NCBI GenBank assembly: GCA_944385365.1
Contig: CALWWW010000001.1
Coordinates: 62,001-126,000 of the forward strand
Direction: 5' to 3'
Length of the DNA: 64,000 nucleotides
Origin: an uncultured Oscillospiraceae bacterium
GTDB taxonomy: Bacteria; Bacillota; Clostridia; Oscillospirales; Oscillospiraceae
Under the pieces are notes generated by a model. It did no database searches. It was not told where the DNA came from and saw only the letters and a program-made list of their open reading frames with translations. A program made the position numbers and the translations under genes. Shown here piece after piece: positions 32,719 to 42,634 of the stretch. Position 1 is the first letter of the stretch. Every line of letters begins with the position of its first letter.

Positions 32719-33716
32719 GTCCCTTCGATCAGGTCCGCCAGGCCGTCGGCCAGCAGCTCCGCCGCCGCCAGCGCTTCTTTCAGCGTATTGCCCGAAGAGC
32801 CCACCTCAATGAGCAGAGACCCCGGCGTCATATGCTGATTGAACCGTTCGGTCCGCAAATCCAGATTGCGGCAGAGACCCGGCCATTGGCGTTCCAGTAC
32901 CGCCTGTAATTTCAGCGCCCAGCTCAGATTGTCCTGCCAGTCGGGGTGGCTCAGACCGCCCTGGTCGGTGCCCACCACCAGCATCAGCTGGGCCGTCTCC
33001 ACGCCGTCCAGGGTGACGGCATGGCGAACCGGCGTCCCGTCGGCATTGGCACCGGCGTCCCGGTGAATATCAATGACCATCTGGATGGTCGGATATTCCT
33101 CCACCCACTGCTGAATCTTTTTCAGCGTGGAATTGTAGGCCCCGTTATAACTGGGATAGTCGTTGAAGGACGTGTCGTGGAGCACCGAAATGCCCCGCGC
33201 TTCCAACCCCTCCGCCAAGACCCGCCCCACCCGTACCACGGAGTATTCCGTGTCCTGGGTGCGGGCGGTTTCGTTTTCGTCGTATTCCCATCCGACCTCC
33301 ATGGTGTAGGCTTCGGAGGTGTGGGTGTGGACAATGAGCACCGTGGGGCCGTCCTGGTCAGAGTCCAGGACGCTTTCCCGCTGTAACAGCTCCCAGGGGT
33401 CCACGTCATAGGTACAGGCCCCGCCAATGGTAATGGCCGCCGCGTCCTCCTCGGTAAACACCAGCTTGTCCCCTTCCAGGGATGGCGGGACAGACGGTTC
33501 CTGCTGTGCCGGTTCCGATGCTTTCTGCTCCGGTTCCTGTGTTGGCTCCGGCGCGACAGACGCCATGGCGGCCGCCGGTACCGGCGGCGACAGCCACGCT
33601 TCCAGGGTGCGGGCGGTCCAGTCCTCTACCCCCAGCGCCATCATCAGCCGCAGGGCCAGGGCCATGGTGAGCATGGACGCCGCCCGGCGGCGGACCCTCA
33701 GTTTGTCGCTCTGCAT
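32715..33716 (-). CDS. spoIIP: Stage II sporulation protein P (SpoIIP)
   Basis: 333 residues; ATG 33716 follows GGGAGGG. An N-terminal anchor lies at about 15-32, then a proline/glutamate-rich linker to about 100, then the SpoIIP amidase/endopeptidase domain: 'TVLIVHTHTSEAYTMEVGWE' (metal-binding His), 'MVIDIHRDAG' and 'MTPGSLLIEVGSSGNTLKEA' (catalytic Glu and conserved S-x-N). With SpoIID and SpoIIM it degrades peptidoglycan to drive engulfment of the forespore. Its presence says the organism can sporulate or descends from spore formers. It is not next to gpr here. Overlaps the MATE gene tail to tail by 4 bp. Confidence 0.93.
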   Translation of the reverse strand: MQSDKLRVRRRAASMLTMALALRLMMALGVEDWTARTLEAWLSPPVPAAAMASVAPEPTQEPEQKASEPAQQEPSVPPSLEGDKLVFTEEDAAAITIGGACTYDVDPWELLQRESVLDSDQDGPTVLIVHTHTSEAYTMEVGWEYDENETARTQDTEYSVVRVGRVLAEGLEARGISVLHDTSFNDYPSYNGAYNSTLKKIQQWVEEYPTIQMVIDIHRDAGANADGTPVRHAVTLDGVETAQLMLVVGTDQGGLSHPDWQDNLSWALKLQAVLERQWPGLCRNLDLRTERFNQHMTPGSLLIEVGSSGNTLKEALAAAELLADGLADLIEGT

Positions 33717-33798
33717 GGCAATCCCTCCCTATAAGGTATCCTATGCAGCCGCACCGGTCCTTAGAACGCATATTTTATCAGGTAGGAGCCATACACGC

Positions 33799-33837
33799 AA
33801 AAAAACAGGAGCGCCGCTGTGCAGCGCTCCTGTTTTC
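33799..33837 (-). terminator. Terminator of the VanW-family gene
   Basis: AACAGGAGCGC / GCGCTCCTGTT stem around a short loop; on the minus strand a TTTTTTT run follows. 11 nt after the stop codon at 33848. Confidence 0.88.
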
Positions 33838-33847
33838 GTATTTGAGA

Positions 33848-35899
33848 TTATTCCAGCACGTCGGAACCATTGCCGGGATCGGCGGTCGTGCTGCCGTTGC
33901 CCTGGTCCGTTGTGGTACCGCCAGTGCCAGTATCCGTGCCGCCGGTACCAGTACTACCGCCGGTGCCGGTATCCGTGCCGCCGGTACCGGTACTACCGCC
34001 GGTGCCGGTGTCCGTGCCGCTAGTGCCGGTATCACCGCCGGTGCCGGTGTTCGTGCCGCCGGTACCCGTATCCGTACCGGTGCCCGTGCCGGGCTCGGTC
34101 GGCGTCGTCGGCTCCTCCGGTACCTCTTCCTCCTGCTTGCCGATGACCGTCACACGGTCCCGCTTCTGGTAGGTGCTGTTGGGGAATTGGACCTTCTCCC
34201 AATCGGAGACCGGGTTGCCGTCGGCGTCCAGATACCGCTTATAGGTGACGGTCTTGTAACCGGTGTAAGGCGTGACTGTAACCTGCTTGTAGTCGGCAGG
34301 CTTGGACTCGTCTACCTGGGTCACGTCCTTCCACTGGGTGGTGGAAATCGTTTTGAAATCCAGATCCACCGTGTACTCGCTTTCCTTGGTGCCCACCAGA
34401 CCAATATGCACCTTGCCGTCTTTCAGATAGGCATCGATGCGGATGGGGTTCTGGGTGGAATTGGAGAACTTGAAGTCCACATTGCTGCCCCAGTAGATGG
34501 TGGCATCCATACCCAGCGGCACATAGTCCACGGTGTACATGTGCTCCAGCCGCTCCACAATGTTCAGATCGGCTTTCAGTGCACTATAGTAGATGGTGGA
34601 AGCCACCTGACAGATACCGCCGCCCAGTTCCGGCGTGGAGGTGCCACTGACGAAAGCAATGGCCGGCTGATAGCCCTTGGCTGCCGTCCGCTCACCGACG
34701 ATATCGTTAAAGGAGAACACATCGCCGGGGTTCAGGATGGTGCCGTTGATGGCCTTACAGGCCAAATCCAGGTTGGTGGTACGGCCGGGGTTGTAAGGGT
34801 ACGACGTATCCGCAGAGCCCAGCACGTCATGGAACAATGTCTCCTCCAGCTTGGCCCGTGTGACCTCCGGCTCCACCGCCGACAGGGTGATGGACAAATC
34901 GGTGCCCTCTTCGGCCATGTCCTGCTTCTGCTTGGCGGCAGCCAGGTCGAAGCCGTAGCCCTCCACCTCGTCGACAATTTCCTTTTTGTCCTTGTCGTAG
35001 TAGGCGTCGGCCATGTCGGTGCACATCTCTTCATAGAGGGCGTCCAGGTCCACCTGGGTATAGCGGGTCTCCTCGTAGGTGTACTCCAGGGGTGTGAAAT
35101 CGTTGTTCATATAGGCGGTCATGATGGCGTCATAGAGACCGTCGGCGTCCAGACTTCTATCGCTGGTGCCCACATGGATGATAACCTCCGTGGGGATGGT
35201 CTCTTTGACAGTCTCGCCCTCCTTGCCGTCCTCCGCGGGCTGCTCCACCTCGGACTCCACCACTTCATAGGTGGAATCCTTCCGCTCCGACTTGACTTCT
35301 GCGGCGGTGGCGTCGATGGTGGAGCGGATATACTCCTCGTCGATGCTCAGGGCGCTGCCCATGTCCACCGTGTGCAGCACTTCCGTGGCGGCGGTGAGGG
35401 ACTGTTTCAGCGTCTGGAAAATACCGCCGTCACGGCCGTAGTTCCAGGCGGCTTCCACGGCCTTGTCCACGTCCACGCTGACCTTGGTATCGGCGGGGGC
35501 AAAGGACAGGGTGCGGTCCGGCAGCGTCACCGTCAGCGTCTCGGTACCGTAGGTGGCATCGACAGCCTTCTGGACAGCAGCCTTGGCCTCTTCCCGGCTC
35601 ATGCCGCCCACATCCACACCGGCCACACTGACGCCGGGCAGAATATTGCCGCCGCTGTGGACTGCCAGGGCATAGCCCAAGCCGCACAAAATCACCAGGG
35701 CCACCAGCGTCGCCGCGGTGATGGCGACGATCTTCCCCTTGCCGGCGCCCTGCTTTTTGGCGGGCTTGACAACGGGTTGGGCGGTTCTGTGCGTCTGCGC
35801 GGCTTTGGGTGCTTTGGTCACTTTGGCCGTATGCTTCTGGGCAGCCGTGGGTTTCGATTGGGCAGGTTTTTGATTCCTCGGTTTTTCAAATTTTCCCAT
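33848..35899 (-). CDS. VanW family membrane-anchored wall protein with peptidoglycan-binding and low-complexity tail
   Basis: 683 residues. Residues 1-55 are basic, Lys/Gln/Ala-rich and cytoplasmic; one membrane segment at about 57-80; then extracellular. About 85-330 resembles paired PG_binding_4 domains ('VSVAGVDVGGMSREEAKAAV'). The VanW domain is at about 355-490: 'YNPGRTTNLDLACKAING', 'PGDVFSFNDIVGERTAAKGY', 'ELGGGICQVASTIYYSALKA'. A G5-like segment follows ('KTVTYKRYLDADGNPVSDW'). The last 75 residues are a Gly/Thr-rich tail made of four 13-residue units (G-T-D-T-G-T-G-G-S-T-G-T-G). VanW proteins are of unclear function, some linked to glycopeptide resistance loci. Own promoter at 35949-35977; no sortase signal. 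Confidence 0.88.
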   Translation of the reverse strand: MGKFEKPRNQKPAQSKPTAAQKHTAKVTKAPKAAQTHRTAQPVVKPAKKQGAGKGKIVAITAATLVALVILCGLGYALAVHSGGNILPGVSVAGVDVGGMSREEAKAAVQKAVDATYGTETLTVTLPDRTLSFAPADTKVSVDVDKAVEAAWNYGRDGGIFQTLKQSLTAATEVLHTVDMGSALSIDEEYIRSTIDATAAEVKSERKDSTYEVVESEVEQPAEDGKEGETVKETIPTEVIIHVGTSDRSLDADGLYDAIMTAYMNNDFTPLEYTYEETRYTQVDLDALYEEMCTDMADAYYDKDKKEIVDEVEGYGFDLAAAKQKQDMAEEGTDLSITLSAVEPEVTRAKLEETLFHDVLGSADTSYPYNPGRTTNLDLACKAINGTILNPGDVFSFNDIVGERTAAKGYQPAIAFVSGTSTPELGGGICQVASTIYYSALKADLNIVERLEHMYTVDYVPLGMDATIYWGSNVDFKFSNSTQNPIRIDAYLKDGKVHIGLVGTKESEYTVDLDFKTISTTQWKDVTQVDESKPADYKQVTVTPYTGYKTVTYKRYLDADGNPVSDWEKVQFPNSTYQKRDRVTVIGKQEEEVPEEPTTPTEPGTGTGTDTGTGGTNTGTGGDTGTSGTDTGTGGSTGTGGTDTGTGGSTGTGGTDTGTGGTTTDQGNGSTTADPGNGSDVLE

Positions 35900-35948
35900 G
35901 GTCGTCTCCTAAATACGCAATGTTGTTGGCATTGTAGATTTTTGTCTT

Positions 35949-35977
35949 ATTATATCCCATGACGGCCCCTTTGCCAA
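35949..35977 (-). promoter_or_regulatory. Promoter of the VanW-family gene
   Basis: Minus strand TTGGCA (35977-35972), 17 nt, TATAAT (35954-35949). Shows that the VanW gene can be transcribed separately from mfd. Confidence 0.72.
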
Positions 35978-36019
35978 GGACATTTCTGTTACGGTTTTAT
36001 TACAAATTATCCCCATAAG

Positions 36020-39000
36020 TTACAAAACATTCCCGTTTGAACAAAAACCGGCATATTTTGCCACGAAGTTTTGGGCAACTCGCAATGGGTCATCGGTTTT
36101 GGACAGTTTCCACGTCAGCAGGGGGATGGAACCGGCGGAGAAAAACAGTTTATTGTGGAAAGACGGCTCGGCGCAGATGGCCGACACAGCGGAAAAATCC
36201 AGGCTGGACAGGGTGAAGTTGACCCGTCCGTCCTTCTGGGAAATGTCGATAACGCCCACGGCGGCGGCCCTGGCCCGCAGCAATGCGATGTCCACCAGAT
36301 TCATGACGCCCTTGGGGGGATCGCCGAAGCGGTCCACGATTTCGTCCAGCAGTTCGTCGGCGTCCTCCTGGGTCCGGATGGCCGCCATACGGCGGTACAG
36401 GTCCATGCGCTGCTCCCCGGCGGGGACGTAGTTCTTGTCGATGTTGGCGGTGACGGAGATATCGCAGGAGCATTCGGCCTCCCGCGGCGCCGGTTCGCCC
36501 CGTTCCTCCAGCACGGCCTCTTCCAGCAGCTTCAAATACATATCATAGCCCACGCTCATCAGGTGGCCCGACTGTTCCGCGCCCAGCAGATCGCCCGCGC
36601 CGCGGATTTCCAGGTCCCGCATGGCGATTTTGAAGCCGGAGCCGAAAGCGGCGAAATCCCGGATGGCTGACAATCGCTTATCGGCCACCTCACTGAGCAC
36701 CTTACCCCGCCGGAACGTCAGATAACAGAACGCATGGCGGTTGGACCGGCCCACCCGGCCCCGCAGCTGGTGGAGCTGGCTGAGACCGAACCGGTCGGCG
36801 TTCTCAATAATCAGTGTATTGACGTTGGAGATATCAATGCCGGTTTCGATGATGGTGGTACAGACAAGAATCTGAATCTCACCCTCGTCCATCTGCTGCA
36901 TAACGTCGCCCAGCTGTTCCTGGTTCATCTTGCCGTGGGCCACGGCCACCCGGGCGTCGGGAAACGCCTTCTGCAAATCGGCGGCGCAGCGGTCGATGCT
37001 CTCCACCCGATTGTGGAGGTAAAACACCTGTCCGCCCCGCTCCAGCTCCCGGCGGATGGCCTCATGGATGACGGCGTCGTTGTGCTCCAGGACAAAGGTC
37101 TGGACCGGATAGCGGTTCCGGGGCGGTTCCTCGATGGTGGACATGTCGCGGATGCCGCTGAGGGCCATATTCAGCGTCCGGGGAATGGGCGTGGCGCTGA
37201 GGGTCAGCACGTCCACATTGCCGCACAGTTCCTTGAGCCGCTCCTTGTGGCTGACGCCGAAGCGCTGTTCCTCGTCCACGATCAGCAGGCCCAAATCCTT
37301 GAACGACACGTTCTTTTGCAGCAGCTTGTGGGTGCCGATGAGCATATCCACCTGCCCCGCCGCCGTGCGGCTCAACGTGTCTTTCTGCTGCTGGGCCGTG
37401 CGGAACCGGGAGAGCACGTCGATATTGACGGGAAAACCGCTGAATCGCTTTTTCGCCGTCACATAGTGCTGCCGGGCCAGAACGGTGGTAGGCACCAGCA
37501 CCGCCACCTGTTTGCCGTCCAGCATACACTTCATGGCGGCCCGCAGGGCCACCTCCGTTTTACCGAAGCCCACGTCGCCGCAGAGCAGCCGGTCCATGGG
37601 CTGGGGCGATTCCATATCGCCCTTGATCTCCGCCACGCACCGCAGCTGGTCCTCGGTCTCGGCATAGGGAAACGCGTCCTCAAACTCCGTCTGCCACGGC
37701 GTATCGGCGGAAAAGGCGTAGCCCATGCGCCGCTGGCGCTGGGCGTACAGCTTGATCAGGTCCACGGCCAGCTTTTTCGCCGCCGTCCGGGCCTTGGCTT
37801 TCGTCTTCTGCCACTGCTCGCCGCCCAGCTTGTTGAGCTTCACCGGCGTGTCCTCACCGCCGCCGATGTATTTGCTGACCATGTCCAGCTGGGTGGCCGG
37901 GACATACAGGGCGTCGGTGCCCTGATAGGCGATTTTCACATAGTCTTTCAAGGCCCCGTCCACTTTGATCTGCTCGATGCCCACATACCGGCCAATGCCG
38001 TGGTGCTCGTGAACCACCAGATCACCGGGGTGCAGGTCCGTAAAGGAGTTGAGCTTCTGGCGGTTGGTGGCCTTTTTCTTCTTCTGTTCCGGCGCGGCGG
38101 CAGCCTTGCGCTTCTCCGCCTTCTGGACCAGCAGCTGGCCCTCGGTGAGAATAGCCAGCTGTAACTCCGGATACTCAATGCCCGCAGGCAGCGCCCCGTC
38201 CGTCAGAAAGATCTGGTGGGCCTTGGGCAGGGATTCCGCCGGATAATAGAGACTGGCCTTGATGTCCTGTCCCTGGAGCAGCTCCTGCAAAATCTCGCCC
38301 CGGCGGCGGTTGCCCGTCAGCACCAGAACGCCGTAACCGATGTTCTGATAGTAGCGCAAATCCTGGGCCACCGTATCCAGGCTGGAGCCGTAGGGCGGCA
38401 GCTGCTTGGCCGTCACCGACAGCAGTTCCTGGGGCGGGCGGTTTTTCGGGTAGGAGGTGGCCAGGAAGTTGTCGAGGAACACCACCGGCTGCTCCCGGAA
38501 CCGGTCGAAGACATCCTCGTACTCCGTCACATAGTCGCACAGCTCTCCGGCCACCAGACCGCTCTGGAGCATGCCGTCCAGCTCCATGCCCAGCTGCTCC
38601 TGCCGCAGCCGGGCCGCCCTCTGGAGGTTGCTGTGGTCACAGAAGATCACCAGGGCGTCTTTGGAAATATAGTCCGCGCCGCAGGTCTGGTCCGGGTACA
38701 AAAGAGCCAGATACCGGTCGGCGGCGGCCAGGGGGACGCCGCTTTCCAGCCGGTCCAAATCCCCTTGCAGCGTCTCCACCAAGGCTGTATTGACGGTCTT
38801 CCGGCGCTTCTGTCTGGCGATCATGGCCCGGAGGTCGTCGCACAATCCCGGCAGGCCGCCGGGGTGGAGATGGAGCTGGGCCTCGGCCACCGGCAGAATG
38901 GGGGCCTCGTCGGCGTTTTCCGTCCGCCGCTGGGTCAGCACATCGAAAAAGCCCATAATATCCACTTCGTCACCGAAAAACTCCACCCGCAGGGGGTTTT

Positions 39001-39559
39001 CACAGGCCGGGGAAAACACGTCCACAATGCCGCCCCGCAAGGCGTACTGACCGGGGCCCTCCACCAGAGAGGTCCGGGCATACCCCGCCTGTTCCAGCCG
39101 CCGGGCCAGTTCCTCCGGCTCCAAGTTCATGCCGGGCCGCAGCGTCATGGATGCGCCGCAGAGAGTCGCCTTGGGCATGGTCCGCAGGGTTAGGGCTTCC
39201 AGCGAGGCAATTTGCAGCCGCGTCTTGCCCATGGCCAGATCGTACAGCTGTTTGAGCCGCTTCTGTTCCCAGCCGCGGGACACGGCGGCCGTGTCGCACA
39301 GCGTCAGTTCCCGGGTGGGCAGAATGGGGGCTTCCTCCCCCAGAAAGGCCCGCAGCTCCTCCTGGACCCGGCGGGCAGCCTCGTCGTCCTGACAGACCAC
39401 CACCATGGGCCGGTCACAGTGACGGTACAGGGCGGCAATCCAATGACCGCGGGCCACCTGGCCCGTACCCGACACCGCCGCCGCCCGGTTTGCCGCCACG
39501 GCGGTCACGAGCTTTTCATATTCCGGCAGGCCCCGCAGGGCGGAAAGTAAAACGTCCAT
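36020..39559 (-). CDS. mfd: Transcription-repair coupling factor
   Basis: 1179 residues, full-length Mfd. The N-terminal third is the UvrB-like UvrA-binding module ('GPGQYALRGGIVDVFSP' at about 168-184). The RNA polymerase interaction domain lies around 500-560 ('GDLVVHEHHGIGRYVGIEQI', 'GTDALYVPATQLDMVSKYIG'). The RecG-like helicase motor follows: Walker A 'LLCGDVGFGKTEVALRA', 'LIVDEEQRFGV' (DEEQ box), 'LSATPIPRTLNMAL', 'QLHQLRGRVGRSNRHAF' (motif VI). The C-terminal TRCF domain closes the protein. Mfd pushes stalled RNA polymerase off DNA damage and recruits UvrA. Fourth gene of the conserved glmU-prs-pth-mfd series. Confidence 0.97.
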   Translation of the reverse strand: MDVLLSALRGLPEYEKLVTAVAANRAAAVSGTGQVARGHWIAALYRHCDRPMVVVCQDDEAARRVQEELRAFLGEEAPILPTRELTLCDTAAVSRGWEQKRLKQLYDLAMGKTRLQIASLEALTLRTMPKATLCGASMTLRPGMNLEPEELARRLEQAGYARTSLVEGPGQYALRGGIVDVFSPACENPLRVEFFGDEVDIMGFFDVLTQRRTENADEAPILPVAEAQLHLHPGGLPGLCDDLRAMIARQKRRKTVNTALVETLQGDLDRLESGVPLAAADRYLALLYPDQTCGADYISKDALVIFCDHSNLQRAARLRQEQLGMELDGMLQSGLVAGELCDYVTEYEDVFDRFREQPVVFLDNFLATSYPKNRPPQELLSVTAKQLPPYGSSLDTVAQDLRYYQNIGYGVLVLTGNRRRGEILQELLQGQDIKASLYYPAESLPKAHQIFLTDGALPAGIEYPELQLAILTEGQLLVQKAEKRKAAAAPEQKKKKATNRQKLNSFTDLHPGDLVVHEHHGIGRYVGIEQIKVDGALKDYVKIAYQGTDALYVPATQLDMVSKYIGGGEDTPVKLNKLGGEQWQKTKAKARTAAKKLAVDLIKLYAQRQRRMGYAFSADTPWQTEFEDAFPYAETEDQLRCVAEIKGDMESPQPMDRLLCGDVGFGKTEVALRAAMKCMLDGKQVAVLVPTTVLARQHYVTAKKRFSGFPVNIDVLSRFRTAQQQKDTLSRTAAGQVDMLIGTHKLLQKNVSFKDLGLLIVDEEQRFGVSHKERLKELCGNVDVLTLSATPIPRTLNMALSGIRDMSTIEEPPRNRYPVQTFVLEHNDAVIHEAIRRELERGGQVFYLHNRVESIDRCAADLQKAFPDARVAVAHGKMNQEQLGDVMQQMDEGEIQILVCTTIIETGIDISNVNTLIIENADRFGLSQLHQLRGRVGRSNRHAFCYLTFRRGKVLSEVADKRLSAIRDFAAFGSGFKIAMRDLEIRGAGDLLGAEQSGHLMSVGYDMYLKLLEEAVLEERGEPAPREAECSCDISVTANIDKNYVPAGEQRMDLYRRMAAIRTQEDADELLDEIVDRFGDPPKGVMNLVDIALLRARAAAVGVIDISQKDGRVNFTLSSLDFSAVSAICAEPSFHNKLFFSAGSIPLLTWKLSKTDDPLRVAQNFVAKYAGFCSNGNVL

Positions 39560-39616
39560 GGCTCACCTCTCACAAGACAATGATTGTAAAAAATTGGTAT
39601 CCCATAACGACCGAAG

Positions 39617-39649
39617 GGGCAAAGGGTGACAGTTTGCCCCCCTTTGCCC
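39617..39649. other. 10-bp hairpin between pth and mfd
   Basis: GGGCAAAGGG (39617-39626) pairs with CCCTTTGCCC (39640-39649). There is no T run on either strand, so it is more likely a processing or stability element than a terminator. Confidence 0.4.
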
Positions 39650-39662
39650 TGAAATTCGGCAA

Positions 39663-40253
39663 TTATTTACGGTTAAATTGGGACGATGCCCGCTCGATGC
39701 CCTGGGTGAAGATCACCGGCACGGCTTCGGCGGCGTGTTCGATGGCCGGGTCCAGCAGCTTCTGCTCGGCCAGGGTGAAGCGGCTGAGGACCCAGTCGGC
39801 CAGATCGTAATCGGGATGGGGCTTGGCCCCCACGCCGATTTTAATGCGGGGAAACTCCTGGCTGCCCAGGCTGGAGATGATGGACTTGATGCCGTTGTGA
39901 CCACCGGCGGAGCCGTTTCTGCGGATACGCAGACGGCCCACGTCCAGATCGATGTCATCAAACAGCACCAAAACCCGCTCCGGCGGCACCTTGTAGAAGT
40001 CGGCAGCCTGTTTGACGGCTACGCCGCTGAGGTTCATATACGTCTGGGGCTTCATCAGCAGCACCCGGACGCCGCCCACGGTGGCCTGGGCCGTCAGGGC
40101 CTGGAACTTGGCCCGGTCGATTTTGACACCGGCCTCCTTGGCCAATGCGTCCACGGCCCGAAAGCCCACATTGTGGCGGGTGGCCTCGTACTGGCTGCCG
40201 GGGTTGCCCAGGCCCACCACCAGATATTCACAGGGAGAAGACTTGAACAGCAT
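39663..40253 (-). CDS. pth: Peptidyl-tRNA hydrolase
   Basis: 196 residues from ATG 40253 (AGAGG 5 nt upstream), normal length. Motifs: 'YLVVGLGNPGSQYEATRHNVGF' region with the catalytic His in 'TRHNVGF' (about 25-31), 'LMKPQTYMNLSGVAV' (substrate-binding Asn), 'LVLFDDIDLDVGRLRIR' (catalytic Asp), and 'GSAGGHNGIKSIISSLGS' (second conserved His/Asn). It recycles peptidyl-tRNAs released from ribosomes. It starts 8 nt after the prs stop codon in the glmU-prs-pth-mfd series. Confidence 0.96.
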   Translation of the reverse strand: MLFKSSPCEYLVVGLGNPGSQYEATRHNVGFRAVDALAKEAGVKIDRAKFQALTAQATVGGVRVLLMKPQTYMNLSGVAVKQAADFYKVPPERVLVLFDDIDLDVGRLRIRRNGSAGGHNGIKSIISSLGSQEFPRIKIGVGAKPHPDYDLADWVLSRFTLAEQKLLDPAIEHAAEAVPVIFTQGIERASSQFNRK

Positions 40254-40261
40254 ACAACCTC

Positions 40262-41215
40262 TTAGAACAGGGAGGAGATGGAGACCTCGTCGAAGGTACG
40301 GCGGATGGCCTCGGCAAACAGGGGCGTCACGTCCAGCTGGCGGATCTTGGAACCCTTGGCCTCCTCGGGCAGCGGGATGGTGTTGAGGAGCATCAGCTCT
40401 TCGATGCAGCTGTCCTGGACGCGCTGCACGGCGGGGTTGGACAGAACGCCGTGGGTGGCACAGGCCAGAACACGGGCAGCGCCGCCCACTTCCTTGATGG
40501 CCTTGGCGGCATTGCACAGGGAACCGGCGGTGTCCACCATGTCGTCGAACAGGATGCAGGTCTTGCCCTTGACGTCGCCGATGATATTCATGACCTCGCA
40601 CTGGTTGGCCTTCTGGCGGCGCTTGTCGACGATGGCCAGGCCCATGTGGAGCTTGGCGGAGAAAGCGCGGGCACGGGCCACGCTGCCCACGTCGGGGGAG
40701 ACGACCACCACGTCGTCGGTGTTTTCAAACATGTTGCGGTAGTACTGTACGAATACGGGGTTACCCAGCAGGTTATCCACGGGGATATCGAAGAAGCCCT
40801 GAATCTGGGAAGCGTGGAGGTCCATGGTCAGCACGCGGTCGGCGCCGGCGCAGGTGATCATGTTGGCCACCAGCTTGGCGGAGATGGGATCACGGCTTTT
40901 GGCCTTGCGGTCCTGACGGGCGTAGCCGAAGTAGGGCATCACGGCGGTGATCCGGCCTGCGGAAGCGCGGCGGCAGGCGTCGATGGTCACCAGCAGTTCC
41001 ATCAGGTTGTTGTTGACAGGCTTACAGGTGGGCTGGACGATGAACACATCGCAGCCGCGGACGGTCTCGTTGAGGGTGACGGAGACTTCGCCATCGGCAA
41101 AGGTCGTGACGGTGCCTTCGCCCAGGGGCACGCCCAGAGCGCGGCAGACGCCCTCCGCAAAGGGACGGTTGGCGTTGGCGGCGAACACCTTTACTTCTTT
41201 ACCATGTGTGATCAT
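40262..41215 (-). CDS. prs: Ribose-phosphate pyrophosphokinase
   Basis: 317 residues, class I PRPP synthase length. Visible: 'VFAANANRPFAEGVCRALG' at the start, 'FADGEVSVTLNETVRG' (regulatory loop), 'VMPYFGYARQDRKAKSRDPI' (ATP-binding flexible loop), 'VLTMDLHASQIQGFFDIPVD' (catalytic His region), and the PRPP loop 'CILFDDMVDTAGSLCNAA'. It makes PRPP from ribose-5-phosphate and ATP for nucleotide, histidine, tryptophan and NAD synthesis. The annotated phosphate-site motif is complete, so it is expected to be active and feedback-controlled by ADP. Confidence 0.97.
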   Translation of the reverse strand: MITHGKEVKVFAANANRPFAEGVCRALGVPLGEGTVTTFADGEVSVTLNETVRGCDVFIVQPTCKPVNNNLMELLVTIDACRRASAGRITAVMPYFGYARQDRKAKSRDPISAKLVANMITCAGADRVLTMDLHASQIQGFFDIPVDNLLGNPVFVQYYRNMFENTDDVVVVSPDVGSVARARAFSAKLHMGLAIVDKRRQKANQCEVMNIIGDVKGKTCILFDDMVDTAGSLCNAAKAIKEVGGAARVLACATHGVLSNPAVQRVQDSCIEELMLLNTIPLPEEAKGSKIRQLDVTPLFAEAIRRTFDEVSISSLF

Positions 41216-41287
41216 TTGTACTGTACCTCTCTACACGTTTTATGGTTTTTTATCCTATGAATCAGCACCTGCTGAACGGTTACACGG

Positions 41288-42487
<1,200 letters not shown>

Positions 42488-42601
42488 TCAAAAAAAGATA
42501 AAGCGCCACAGGAGGGCGCACTGTTGGTTTTATATCAGTATAGCAGAAAGACCTCCGTTTGTATAGGGCGTTTCCTGGGTTTTTTCCATCTGTGCGGTAA
42601 A

Positions 42602-42627
42602 GGCGCGCCGCCGGAGGCAGCGCGCCC
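42602..42627 (-). terminator. GC-rich hairpin after the cardiolipin synthase gene
   Basis: GGCGCGCCGCC (42602-42612) and GGCAGCGCGCC (42617-42627) pair with one G-T. On the minus strand only TTT follows, so termination strength is uncertain. It separates the cls and glmU-like transcripts. Confidence 0.5.
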
Positions 42628-42634
42628 AAGGGGA

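Noticed and set aside
33885-34085. Regular repeats that might suggest a CRISPR array
   Set aside because: The repeats have no unique spacers and lie in frame within the Gly/Thr-rich tail of the VanW-type protein.
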